64,000 nt of DNA from contig OZ244059.1 in the NCBI GenBank assembly GCA_965215385.1, forward strand, positions 2,976,001 through 3,040,000, given 5' to 3'. How positions within the stretch are numbered: the first letter of the stretch is position 1; each line of letters starts with the position of its first letter. This document shows, one piece after another, positions 28,367-36,641 of this stretch. Position numbers and translations under genes: made by a program. The stretch comes from JAPORY01 sp965215385. Its GTDB lineage: Bacteria > Pseudomonadota > Alphaproteobacteria > Rhodobacterales > Rhodobacteraceae. Below the pieces are notes generated by a model. It was not told where the DNA came from. It was given only the letters and a program-made list of their open reading frames with translations, and made no database searches.

Positions 28367-28474
28367 ATGCAGCCGATTGGCTGTGTGGGATCAATGGGAG
28401 TGGTGATTTTAGCACGACCGGTTTTAATCCTAATGACATTTTGCCCAGACATTTGGAGGGAAAATTATGAATGA
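28367..28474 (+). CDS. Possible leader peptide overlapping pucB start
   Basis: A 35-codon frame starts at ATG 28367 with a very good CAGGAGAT site and ends at TGA 28472-28474, overlapping the pucB ATG (28467) by 8 bases in another frame. The product would begin MQPIGCVGSMGVVIL and has no known relative that I recognise. Such an arrangement could couple pucB translation to leader translation. It may equally be a chance frame in the 5' untranslated region. Confidence 0.3.
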   Translation: MQPIGCVGSMGVVILARPVLILMTFCPDIWRENYE

Positions 28475-28625
28475 AAGCGATCTCGATAAAGTTTGGCCGA
28501 CGGGGTTGACGCTCCGTGAGGCCGAGGAGGTGCATAGCTACCTCATTGATGGTACGCGGGTGTTCGGGGTGATTGCGTTACTCGCGCATATCCTAGTTGC
28601 CGTTACCACGCCTTGGCTTGGGTAG
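28467..28625 (+). CDS. pucB: Light-harvesting complex (LH2-type) beta polypeptide
   Basis: A 52-residue single-helix antenna polypeptide that binds bacteriochlorophyll and carotenoid in the intracytoplasmic membrane. It opens MNESDLDKVWPTGLTLREAE and aligns closely with Rhodobacter-type PucB. His22 in EEVHSYL is at the B800-side position and His41 in LLAHILVAV is the B850-type ligand; the chain ends TPWLG as usual. The ribosome binding site is GGAGGG at about 28455. It is followed after 9 bp by pucA. Confidence 0.93.
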   Translation: MNESDLDKVWPTGLTLREAEEVHSYLIDGTRVFGVIALLAHILVAVTTPWLG

Positions 28626-28634
28626 GAGAGTGCC

Positions 28635-28970
28635 ATGAATAACTCGAAAATATGGTTGGTGGTTAAGCCAACGGTTGGCGTCCCGATCTTCTTGTCGGCG
28701 GTAGCCATTGGGTCTTTTGCGGTCCATGTGGCGGTACTTTCTAACACCTCGTGGGTGTCGGACTTCCTCAAAGGTGATCCGATGGGAACGGCCGCTGGTA
28801 GTGCTGCTCTCGAAACGGATGCCACAACGTCGCATGCGTCTTATGACGCCACCGCCTTAGATGGTAAGGCGGTGCTCGTTACCCTGCCTGATGGAACTCA
28901 GGCACGGGCCGTTATTGAGATGCCGAAAGTGCTAGCGTCAACGCGTTCAACAACGCTTCCTGACGGTTAA
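28635..28970 (+). CDS. pucA: Light-harvesting complex alpha polypeptide, blue-shifted type, with C-terminal extension
   Basis: Partner of PucB in the peripheral antenna ring. Residues 1-47 align without gaps to Rhodobacter sphaeroides PucA: KIWLVVKPTVGVP, ligand His31 and Trp40 are kept. Positions 44-45 are Phe-Leu instead of the Tyr-Tyr (or Tyr-Trp) that hydrogen-bond B850; known B800-820 antennas have Phe-Leu here. The protein is 111 residues, about twice the usual 50-60: a Thr/Ala/Ser-rich linker is followed by a short beta-like segment (KAVLVTLPDGTQARAVIEMP) that should lie on the periplasmic side. The frame is open and clean, so the extension looks real. GGAGAG precedes the ATG and overlaps the pucB stop. 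Confidence 0.92.
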   Translation: MNNSKIWLVVKPTVGVPIFLSAVAIGSFAVHVAVLSNTSWVSDFLKGDPMGTAAGSAALETDATTSHASYDATALDGKAVLVTLPDGTQARAVIEMPKVLASTRSTTLPDG

Positions 28971-29001
28971 GGCACGAAACCTCGTGATTGTTAGGTTAAT
29001 G

Positions 29002-29031
29002 ATCTGACCCGTGCCACGGCACGGGTCAGAT
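29002..29031 (+). terminator. Strong hairpin between pucA and pucC
   Basis: Perfect 14-bp stem (29002-29015 with 29018-29031) around a 2-base loop; the practical fold has a 4-base loop. No U-run follows on the coding strand. In puc and puf operons such structures stabilise the abundant antenna-gene mRNA and reduce read-through into downstream genes; that role is inferred here. Confidence 0.7.
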
Positions 29032-29084
29032 GACTTGCAAAAAAAAGTTGGGGCGCAGCGGTTCGTCGATTGAGGAGTTGCGTG

Positions 29085-30596
29085 GTGTTTGATTACAGAG
29101 CCTTTGTTTACAACCGCATGGCTCGAATTGCGCCCAAATATCTTCCCTTTGCCGATGTTGCCACGGACGAAGTTCCGTTGGGCCGCCTCTTGCGGCTCTC
29201 GTTATTTCAAGTCACGGTTGGAATGGCTCTGGTATTAATGGCGGGGACTCTCAACCGTGTAATGATTGTCGAATTAGGGGTACCAGCATCTCTCGTTGCG
29301 GGCATGCTGGCATTGCCGCTGGTTTTTGCGCCATTTCGAACTCTAATCGGGTTTAAGTCGGACACTTTTTCATCGGCACTTGGTTGGCGTCGTACGCCTT
29401 TCATTTGGAAGGGATCGATGTGGCAGTTTGGCGGATTTGCCATTATGCCGTTCGCGCTTTTGGTCTTATCGGGATATGGTGAAGCGATTGATGCGCCGCG
29501 CTGGATTGGTCTGAGTTCTGCTGCACTATCATTCCTTTTGGTCGGGGCGGGAATGCACATGGTGCAAACGGTCGGCCTAGCCCTCGCAACTGATCTGGTA
29601 AGGGTGGAAGATCAACCAAGGGTGGTTGGTCTCATGTATGTGATGCTTTTGTTTGGTATGGTGATCGCTGCATTCGTGTTTGGTGCCCTGCTGGAAAATT
29701 ATACCCCAGGTCGGTTAATCCAAGTGATTCAGGGCTGTGCCGTCTTGACCCTAGTGCTGAATTGTGCCGCGATGTGGAAGCAGGAAGCGCGTGATCGTTC
29801 CCGTGCTGAGGTTATGCTTCGTCGTACTGCGACCCCAAAGTTTGTCGATCACTGGCGGCAGTTTATTCGTTATGAGGGGGCACTACGGTTACTGATCGTC
29901 ATCGGTCTCGGAACACTTGCCTACGGGATGGTGGATGTCCTGCTTGAACCCTATGGTGGGCAGGTTCTTGCCATGAGCGTCGCGGACACGACCAAGCTTA
30001 CGGCTGTTCTCGCTGGCGGGACCCTTGTCGGCTTTGGCTACGCTTCAATGACATTGGGGCGAAATGGGACGCCGCTACCGCTGGCTCGAGCGGGTATCGT
30101 TATCGGCATCCCTGGATTTTTTGCGATCATTGCCGCTGCCTTTATGGGTAGTGTAGTTTTATTTGTGATGGGAGCATTCGCGGTTGGTGTCGGTGCTGGA
30201 TTATTTGGTCACGGAACCTTAACCGCGACGATGCGCCGTGCACCTGATGGACATGTTGGTCTCGCTCTCGGCGCTTGGGGAGCGGTACAAGCAACAGCTG
30301 CTGGGATTGGCGTTGCCTTGGGTGGAATCGTGCGTGACATTGTGTTGTACCTACCCTTTGTAACTCGCGGTGCTGACGAGACGCCTTACATCGTGGTATT
30401 TGCAATTGAGGCCGTTTTGCTGGTATTGGCCTTGATAGTCGCGCTGTCTATGCGGGATAAACCAATACCAGCGACTGATCGAAAGTTCATCAACGCACAA
30501 ACACTGCAGAAGCCTAAGAATATAACAATGATGGGCAAGGGACGCGAATATGGCTCGCTTCATCCCGCTCATCCCAGACCACAGGAGGTTTCATGA
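29085..30596 (+). CDS. pucC: PucC / LhaA family antenna assembly protein
   Basis: A 12-helix membrane protein of the BCD (bacteriochlorophyll delivery) branch of the major facilitator fold, needed for assembly of LH complexes. From GTG 29085 it has 503 residues. Family strings: VPLGRLLRLSLFQVTVGMA, GTLNRVMIVELGVPASLV, ALPLVFAPFRTLIGFKSD and GAGMHMVQTVGLALATDL. GTG 29085 is preferred because GAGGAG lies 7 bases upstream; TTG 29070 or GTG 29082 are alternatives. The stop overlaps the next start (ATGA), so translation is coupled. It is separated from pucA by the hairpin at 29002. Confidence 0.92.
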   Translation: MFDYRAFVYNRMARIAPKYLPFADVATDEVPLGRLLRLSLFQVTVGMALVLMAGTLNRVMIVELGVPASLVAGMLALPLVFAPFRTLIGFKSDTFSSALGWRRTPFIWKGSMWQFGGFAIMPFALLVLSGYGEAIDAPRWIGLSSAALSFLLVGAGMHMVQTVGLALATDLVRVEDQPRVVGLMYVMLLFGMVIAAFVFGALLENYTPGRLIQVIQGCAVLTLVLNCAAMWKQEARDRSRAEVMLRRTATPKFVDHWRQFIRYEGALRLLIVIGLGTLAYGMVDVLLEPYGGQVLAMSVADTTKLTAVLAGGTLVGFGYASMTLGRNGTPLPLARAGIVIGIPGFFAIIAAAFMGSVVLFVMGAFAVGVGAGLFGHGTLTATMRRAPDGHVGLALGAWGAVQATAAGIGVALGGIVRDIVLYLPFVTRGADETPYIVVFAIEAVLLVLALIVALSMRDKPIPATDRKFINAQTLQKPKNITMMGKGREYGSLHPAHPRPQEVS

Positions 30597-31183
30597 CCAC
30601 AGTAATTTCAAGACTTTATGCCGATAGCGGCGCAGCGAATGCGGTGGTACAGGAATTGCGAAATGCCAATTTTCCTGAGAATACCGTCAGTGTTGTTACG
30701 GAGGCGTCGGCAGATGCCATTGTGTCGACGCGTGTACCATCGGCGGATGCTGCAATCTATGCACAGGCAATGCAACCGGAAAATGTTTTGGTGGTGGTAC
30801 GGGCACCGGTTACTCCTTTTGGTGCTGCGCGTGCGGCCATGGCGATAGCGGACAGTACTCCTGCTCTATCGGTGGGCGCTGCTAATCCGAATTACCACAT
30901 TCGCGAGGTTGCAAACCCAAGCCGGTTCCTGACAGTACTGACGGATCATCCGCGATATCTGACGCCTGATCTTGGTCCTGATCACCCGCGCGAACGTGGC
31001 TTTGTTTCCGACGGGATGAGTTGGCCGTTGCTGACCCGCCATCGCCAAGGACGGTCAGGGTCTAGTGGTTGGTTTTCATCGACGAAAATCTTGCCGTTTC
31101 CGTTGCTCAGGCGCAAATCGGGCTCAAACTCGGCGATTTCGGGTGGACGGCGCTGGCTGTATAATCCCTCTCGCCTCGCATAA
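30593..31183 (+). CDS. PucC-linked small protein of Rhodobacterales type
   Basis: A 196-residue soluble protein coupled to pucC by an ATGA overlap and with its own AGGAGG site. The N-terminal 90 residues (VISRLYADSGAANAVVQELR ... NVLVVVRAPVTPFGAARAAM) look like a ferredoxin-like fold similar to general stress 17M-type domains. The C-terminal half has repeats of the sort SSTKILPFPLLRRK / NSAISGGRR. Proteins with this layout follow pucC in related phototrophs; the role is unknown but presumably concerns LH2 assembly or amount. It is not the classical PucDE (LH2 gamma) type. Confidence 0.7.
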   Translation: MTTVISRLYADSGAANAVVQELRNANFPENTVSVVTEASADAIVSTRVPSADAAIYAQAMQPENVLVVVRAPVTPFGAARAAMAIADSTPALSVGAANPNYHIREVANPSRFLTVLTDHPRYLTPDLGPDHPRERGFVSDGMSWPLLTRHRQGRSGSSGWFSSTKILPFPLLRRKSGSNSAISGGRRWLYNPSRLA

Positions 31184-31209
31184 TTTTAGTGCAATCTTGT
31201 GCGCAAGGA

Positions 31210-31234
31210 GTCGTCAATTTCGACGACCCTTTTT
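31210..31234 (+). terminator. Intrinsic terminator of the puc operon
   Basis: Stem GTCGTC (31210-31215) and GACGAC (31222-31227) around AATTTC, then CC and TTTTT (31230-31234). It lies 27 bases after the last puc gene. Confidence 0.75.
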
Positions 31235-31819
31235 GTTGCGTTGGAAAAATTTTTGCGGCGCCAGCGCTAACAACACATCAAAGCAATATAGGTATTCAAG
31301 ATATTTTTCGTCCTCGAAAATAATTCTTGATGATCGCGGATCGCGGGATGGAAGGTTCAATTTCACACTGTTTCGACAGTTCAAAGACGCGCAGAATCTA
31401 AGAAAAGAAAGAAAAGATATCAAGTCTGGCACAGTTGGCGAAAAAATCTGATGACGCTTGAAAAAGACTTGTTGTGCATCAACTTGTTTCATTCTGGTCA
31501 AAAAAGTTGAAAAGGCACACGAAATTCCGTTACAGACGCTTGCCTGCTTAAATATCACATACTAGGGTTTTCCGCAAAGGAATGGCTACGATAACGCCAA
31601 ATATAGAAAGCTAGCTGCTCTTGTGACTTTTGTTTAGCCTCGGACTCCATCCGAGCCGCTTCCAAATCTTGAGATCCTTTAGTTCGATTAATGAGCTAGG
31701 TACAAACCTCAAATTTCATTCCCGATCACCCTAAATGGAAATGCGGCCCAAATGGTCAACGAAATCTTGAATAACCAGATTCCTGAATTTTGCGGCTGGG
31801 TAGTTAGGGTAACAGTTAT
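31235..31819. other. Gap before the cas operon
   Basis: About 585 bp of clearly AT-rich sequence between the puc terminator and cas3. Short open frames on both strands have no recognisable product. The cas operon promoter must be in the 3' part. The composition change here suggests the left border of an acquired CRISPR-Cas segment. Confidence 0.45.
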
Positions 31820-34060
31820 ATGAGTTCAACAGAATATGCTCACTCTGTGGAAAATTATCCTGAGAGTTCTTGGGAACCTTTGGCGAATCATTTGAAGGCA
31901 GTTGGAAGGACGGCAAGAGAAAATTGTAGGTATTTTGGATCAGCTGATTGCGGAGAATTGGTTGGCATGCTTCACGATCTCGGAAAAGTGAAACCCGAGT
32001 TTCAAGCCAAGTTGAGAGGACAGAAAAATTCAGTTTCTCACAGCGGTGAAGGGGCATTGTACCTCAGAGAGCATTACAAGGCACTAGGAGGACTCTTGGC
32101 TTATTGTGTGGCCGGACACCATACAGGCTTGCCGAATGGGGCGATTAATTCAACAAAAGGTTCTCCATCAACTCCCTTGCTTGAACGCCTAAATTCGGGC
32201 ACTGCTATTCAATTTCCAGTTGAAAGTTGTCCTCTTGAGATTAACAAACTGACTGTACCAGACCCTCTCAAAAACATTGAGGGAAATGGGCTTTTTGAGG
32301 CGCAATTCTTTGTGCGAATGGTTTTCTCAGCGCTAGTCGATGCAGACTTTATCGAAACAGAAAACTTCTATAAAAATGCGCCGCACCCAAGATCGCGAAG
32401 AAGTGATCAAGCAAATATACATCGAGGTTGTAAGATTGATCTAGATTTACTGATGCTCTTATTGAGAAAAAAGTGTGAGTCTTTTCGCCAACCGACGACC
32501 GAACTAAATCGGCTCAGAGCCGAGGTTTTGAACGCTGCCAGCGAGGCGGCTTTTCAAACTCCCGGACTATTCTCGTTGACTGTTCCAACAGGCGGCGGAA
32601 AAACTCTTTCATCACTGCGATTTGCGCTGGATCACGCAGTGAAGCACAACTTACGAAGAGTAATTTTCGTAGCACCGTTCACAGCAATAATCGAACAAGT
32701 TGCCGATGTCTTCAGAGAGGCTTTATCCAGTTCAGATGCTGTACTTGAGCATCACTCATCTTTCGAACCTTCCGACCGTATATTTGATGAAACCCAAATT
32801 GAACGTCTGAGTTTAGCAGCTCAGAATTGGGATCGTCCTGTTGTTGTGACTACGGCCGTTCAGTTCTTTGAGAGTTTGTTTTCTAACCGCACTCAGAAGT
32901 GCCGCAAATTACATAATGTTGCACGGACGGTCATCATCTTGGATGAAGCACAGACTCTACCTGTAGCATTCTTGCGCCCTTGTTTGGCTGCCCTGAAAGA
33001 ACTCGTGCGTGGATATAGATGTTCAGTGGTGTTTTGTACTGCAACCCAACCAGCCATTCGAGACATAGATGGCCTTCGCGTTCAGGAGGCGATTCCCGCA
33101 GCAAAAACCCGTGAAATCGCCCCAAACCCAAATGCGCTCTACCAGCGAACCCGGCGAGTGGAGGCTAAATTTATCGGACTCCAGCATAACCGAACAATTG
33201 TTCAAAGAGTGCAAGGCCGCAAGACACTCGTAATCGTTAACAACAAAAGGCAAGCTCGAAAGCTCTTTGATCTTTTGGATGTAGGACTTCATCTAAGTAC
33301 AAATATGACAGCTAGGCATCGAAGAGATGTGTTGAAACAAATAAGAGATGGATATGCTGGCCCCGTAATTTCAACTGCTTTAATTGAAGCTGGGGTCGAC
33401 CTCGATTTTCCGTGTGTATGGAGAGCTGTCGCTGGAATTGACTCCCTTGTACAGGCAGCGGGACGCTGCAATCGCGAGGGCTATTTTAAGGAGCTTGGCC
33501 AGCTATATATTTTTGAAGCGGAGAAGGAATTTCCACCTCCAGCGGAATTGCAACTCAGCGCGAATATCGCTCTTGATGTTCTCCAAGAGTATGCAGATGA
33601 TCCTTTGTGTCAAGACGCGGTGAAGAGTTACTTCAAGCGCTTATATTGGGATCGTCTTAACGATCTTGATAGCCAAAACATCATAAGAAAGATCAACGAT
33701 AGCGGGAATAAATTCTATTTCCCGTTCGCAGATATAGCCGCCGAATTTCGCCTCATTAGAGAGCAAACTGCCGATTTGATTATCGGTAGGGGTGCAAAGT
33801 ATGGCTTGAATTCTGCAACAGAAAGCGCGTTAAAGTACCAGAGGTTTGCTAGTGCAATTGCTCGTTCCGTTCAACCATTTACGATTTCTGTTTCAAAGAG
33901 CATCCGAAGTCAATTGATTCAATCTGGAGCGGCTCACGCGGTGCGCAAAGACGAGTTTAATGATCAATTCGTTATCTTGGACAATACGAGGCTCTATGAT
34001 AAGAATGCAGGCTTCTCGCTCAGTGATCCCGAAGATCTCGGTTGCTATTTGGAATTTTGA
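31820..34060 (+). CDS. cas3: CRISPR-associated helicase/nuclease Cas3 (type I-C)
   Basis: Recruited by Cascade to unwind and degrade target DNA. It has 746 residues. The N-terminal HD nuclease has HDLGK at 52-56, SHSGEGA near 73, GHHTG near 99 and ALVDADFIETE near 171. The SF2 helicase has Walker A VPTGGGKT (255-262), DEAQ (375-378), CTAT (406-409) and the motif VI string QAAGRCNREG. All catalytic motifs look intact. It is first in the operon and lies about 120 bp before cas5, with a hairpin in the gap. The HD-helicase fusion and gene order place it in I-C. Confidence 0.95.
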   Translation: MSSTEYAHSVENYPESSWEPLANHLKAVGRTARENCRYFGSADCGELVGMLHDLGKVKPEFQAKLRGQKNSVSHSGEGALYLREHYKALGGLLAYCVAGHHTGLPNGAINSTKGSPSTPLLERLNSGTAIQFPVESCPLEINKLTVPDPLKNIEGNGLFEAQFFVRMVFSALVDADFIETENFYKNAPHPRSRRSDQANIHRGCKIDLDLLMLLLRKKCESFRQPTTELNRLRAEVLNAASEAAFQTPGLFSLTVPTGGGKTLSSLRFALDHAVKHNLRRVIFVAPFTAIIEQVADVFREALSSSDAVLEHHSSFEPSDRIFDETQIERLSLAAQNWDRPVVVTTAVQFFESLFSNRTQKCRKLHNVARTVIILDEAQTLPVAFLRPCLAALKELVRGYRCSVVFCTATQPAIRDIDGLRVQEAIPAAKTREIAPNPNALYQRTRRVEAKFIGLQHNRTIVQRVQGRKTLVIVNNKRQARKLFDLLDVGLHLSTNMTARHRRDVLKQIRDGYAGPVISTALIEAGVDLDFPCVWRAVAGIDSLVQAAGRCNREGYFKELGQLYIFEAEKEFPPPAELQLSANIALDVLQEYADDPLCQDAVKSYFKRLYWDRLNDLDSQNIIRKINDSGNKFYFPFADIAAEFRLIREQTADLIIGRGAKYGLNSATESALKYQRFASAIARSVQPFTISVSKSIRSQLIQSGAAHAVRKDEFNDQFVILDNTRLYDKNAGFSLSDPEDLGCYLEF

Positions 34061-34116
34061 TAGATTCGAGATTGATAAAATTTGATCTATTTTGGCACCA
34101 TTTTGAGGACCACCAG

Positions 34117-34135
34117 TTTATGAGCAGCTCATAAA
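34117..34135. promoter_or_regulatory. Palindrome between cas3 and cas5
   Basis: Perfect 8-bp arms TTTATGAG and CTCATAAA separated by CAG, in the 120-bp gap of the cas operon. It could be an operator for a repressor or an mRNA-processing hairpin; there is no U-run directly after it. Confidence 0.4.
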
Positions 34136-34179
34136 CACCAGCGCAAGAACGCTGTGTTTTTCAAGAAGAGGAACATTTA

Positions 34180-34836
34180 ATGAGTTATGGAGTCAAGCTA
34201 CACGTCTGGGGAGATTACGCTTGTTTCACACGCCCAGAAATGAAGGTAGAGCGCGTCTCATATGACGTTATGACTCCTTCGGCTGCTCGCGGCATATTGG
34301 AGGCTGTTCACTGGAAGCCAGAGATCCGATGGATCATTGATCAGATCTGCGTTCTTAATCCTATCCGATTTGATAATTTCAGAAAGAATGAAGTGAGCAG
34401 AAAACTCTCTTCTGAGAATGCGAAGAAAGCTTTTTTCTCAGGCGACCTATCAGACCTGCATATTGATGTGGACGAAATTCGGCAGCAACGCGCAATGCGC
34501 GTGCTGCGTCACGTATCGTATGTAATCGCCGCACACTTTGAGATGACGAACAAAGGTAATGATGACGCACCAGCAAAGCATTATGAAATCTTTAGACGAA
34601 GGGCAGAAAAAGGACAGTGCTTTCATAGACCATCTCTCGGGTTGCGTGAGTTCGCGGCAAACTTCGCATGGATAGAAACAGTTCCGACTTCGACACTTGA
34701 AGGTTCGCAAGATTTAGGTTGGATGCTTTACGATATTGATTTCGGCCGCAGTTGTTCACCAATGTTCTTCCACGCAAAAATGATTGATGGACTTCTTGAC
34801 ATATCAAAGGCGCGAGAAGCGGGCCTCGTGCGATGA
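34180..34836 (+). CDS. cas5: Cas5c (Cas5d), crRNA-processing Cascade subunit
   Basis: In type I-C this subunit replaces Cas6: it cuts the pre-crRNA at the repeat and stays bound to the 5' handle. It has 218 residues. The N-terminal RRM-type start is YGVKLHVWGDYACFTRPEMK, followed by the family block VSYDVMTPSAARGILEAVHWKP and a C-terminal LGWMLYDIDF. A GAGGAA precedes the ATG. The stop overlaps the cas8c start (ATGA). Confidence 0.93.
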   Translation: MSYGVKLHVWGDYACFTRPEMKVERVSYDVMTPSAARGILEAVHWKPEIRWIIDQICVLNPIRFDNFRKNEVSRKLSSENAKKAFFSGDLSDLHIDVDEIRQQRAMRVLRHVSYVIAAHFEMTNKGNDDAPAKHYEIFRRRAEKGQCFHRPSLGLREFAANFAWIETVPTSTLEGSQDLGWMLYDIDFGRSCSPMFFHAKMIDGLLDISKAREAGLVR

Positions 34837-36629
34837 CGATACTAAGTTCAGTAACCACTCTTTATGATCGCCTTTCACTAAACGGAGAACTGCCGAGGCT
34901 AGGCTATTCAACTCAGAATATTTCATTCTCAGTCGTATTGAACGAAATTGGTGAAGTACTTTATTTTGCTGACAAACGTAGCCATTCTGGTGCGAAACCT
35001 AAACCAGTAAGGATGAATGTCCCAGCACGGATGGGTGCGAGAACATCGGGAATTCAGCCTAATCTCTTCTGGGACAACACTGCTTATGTTTTGGGAGTTA
35101 TTGTGGGAGAGGAAGAAGATAATGATGGAAAAAAATATAAGTTTGCCACTCAGCAAGAGCGCACAAAGGAAAAATATGCGGCTTTTGTGCAAGAACATAA
35201 AAAATTGTTGTCGGGTACGGATGATGCAGGCCTATTGGCATTGGAGAGATTCTTGTCGAGGTGGAAACCTGAAATGTTCCAGGAGAATGCCTACAATTGT
35301 GATATCCTTGACACCAACATCGTTTTTGAATTCGATGATGGCAGTGGACTTGGCTTTATTCATGATCGTTCTGCGGCATCGATACTGGTCGAAGCTACCA
35401 TGTCAAATGCAACAAACCCGCGAGGGATGTGCTTGGTAACAGGAAAAATCGGGCCAATCGAGCGTTTACATTCTCCGATCAAGGGCGTCGATGGAGCAAA
35501 AACCTCTGGTGCCCCATTAGTATCATTCAACGCTGAAGCTTACCTGTCTTATAACAAAGAACAGGGACAAAATGCGCCAGTTTCTACCAAAGCGGTCATG
35601 GCATACTGCACAGCCTTGAACGAACTTCTTCTTTTTGAATCTAAGCGCAAATTCAAAGTCGGCGATACAACGGTTGTTTTTTGGGCAGAGGCAAGAGACA
35701 ACCAAATAGCCAGCTTTTCTGAGAGGCTTATGGCAGACGTCCTTTCAACGGCGCCCGACGATGACTCCGAACTCAACATATTGAGGGAAGCGATAATTAG
35801 AATTGCTCAGGGCAGGCCCTGTGATCCAAAGTTTGATCCAGAAACACGTATTTTCATTTTGGGTTTAGCCCCAAATGCTGCTCGTCTATCTGTACGATTC
35901 TGGCATCTTGGAACGTTCCTTGATTTTGCGAAACGTACTAATGAATTCTGGTCAGATTTAGAAATAGAACCGTCGCCATGGGAAAAATTCCCAGCCGCTT
36001 GGTCCTTATTGAATGAAACGGCAATTCGAATTAAAGGCAAACCATCAAAAGATACCATTCCCCCGCTTCTGGGTGGAAAAATAATGCAGTCTATTTTGAG
36101 CGGTCAGCCGCTACCTCGCATGCTATTGTCGTCTGTAATCTCCCGCATTCGAACTGATCGCGAAGTTAATGGCCGAAGAGCATCAATCTGTAAAGCCATC
36201 GTTAATCAAAAATACAAGGAGAAAATCCCCGTGAGTCTAGACCCAAGTATCAATAATCAAGCTTATCTGCTCGGTCGGCTTTTCGCTATTCTGGAAAAAA
36301 TTCAAAGGAGTGCCCTAAACATCAGCAAGGTCAAAGATCAGTATTTCTCGGCCGCCGCTTCTACACCTGCTCGTGTTTTTCCAATTATTTCCAAAACCGC
36401 AACACACCACCTAGCGAATCTCAAGAAGGGAGAAAATCGTAATCTTGGATTTTGGTTTGAGAAGCAGTTAGAACTTATATGGGACGGACTTGACGCAGAA
36501 TTACCCAGATCATTGCGGCTTGAAGATCAAGGGCGATTTATCGCTGGCTACTATCATCAGATGCACTACAAGAAAGACACGAAAAATGATACGGAAGAGC
36601 ACAGTGAGACAATCATTGAGAATAATTAA
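34833..36629 (+). CDS. cas8c: Cas8c (Csd1), large Cascade subunit
   Basis: Recognises the protospacer-adjacent motif and helps open the target; in I-C, a small subunit (Cas11c) is usually made from an internal start of this gene. It has 598 residues, near the family norm. Family blocks include PRLGYSTQNISFSVVLNEIG, GRPCDPKFDPETRIFILGLAPNAARLSVRFWH (in pieces) and a C-terminal AYLLGRLFAILEKIQ. An internal ATG or GTG start around the last 120-130 codons is possible but no strong ribosome binding site was singled out. It is translationally coupled to cas5. Confidence 0.93.
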   Translation: MTILSSVTTLYDRLSLNGELPRLGYSTQNISFSVVLNEIGEVLYFADKRSHSGAKPKPVRMNVPARMGARTSGIQPNLFWDNTAYVLGVIVGEEEDNDGKKYKFATQQERTKEKYAAFVQEHKKLLSGTDDAGLLALERFLSRWKPEMFQENAYNCDILDTNIVFEFDDGSGLGFIHDRSAASILVEATMSNATNPRGMCLVTGKIGPIERLHSPIKGVDGAKTSGAPLVSFNAEAYLSYNKEQGQNAPVSTKAVMAYCTALNELLLFESKRKFKVGDTTVVFWAEARDNQIASFSERLMADVLSTAPDDDSELNILREAIIRIAQGRPCDPKFDPETRIFILGLAPNAARLSVRFWHLGTFLDFAKRTNEFWSDLEIEPSPWEKFPAAWSLLNETAIRIKGKPSKDTIPPLLGGKIMQSILSGQPLPRMLLSSVISRIRTDREVNGRRASICKAIVNQKYKEKIPVSLDPSINNQAYLLGRLFAILEKIQRSALNISKVKDQYFSAAASTPARVFPIISKTATHHLANLKKGENRNLGFWFEKQLELIWDGLDAELPRSLRLEDQGRFIAGYYHQMHYKKDTKNDTEEHSETIIENN

Positions 36630-36641
36630 GGAAACGGACCG

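Noticed and set aside
31214..31558. 114-codon minus-strand frame before cas3, a possible cas regulator
   Set aside because: No helix-turn-helix or family similarity, no ribosome binding site; it crosses the puc terminator.
34077..34180. An extra small gene or terminator between cas3 and cas5
   Set aside because: The gap holds a palindrome but no coding frame, and there is no U-run; the operon appears continuous.
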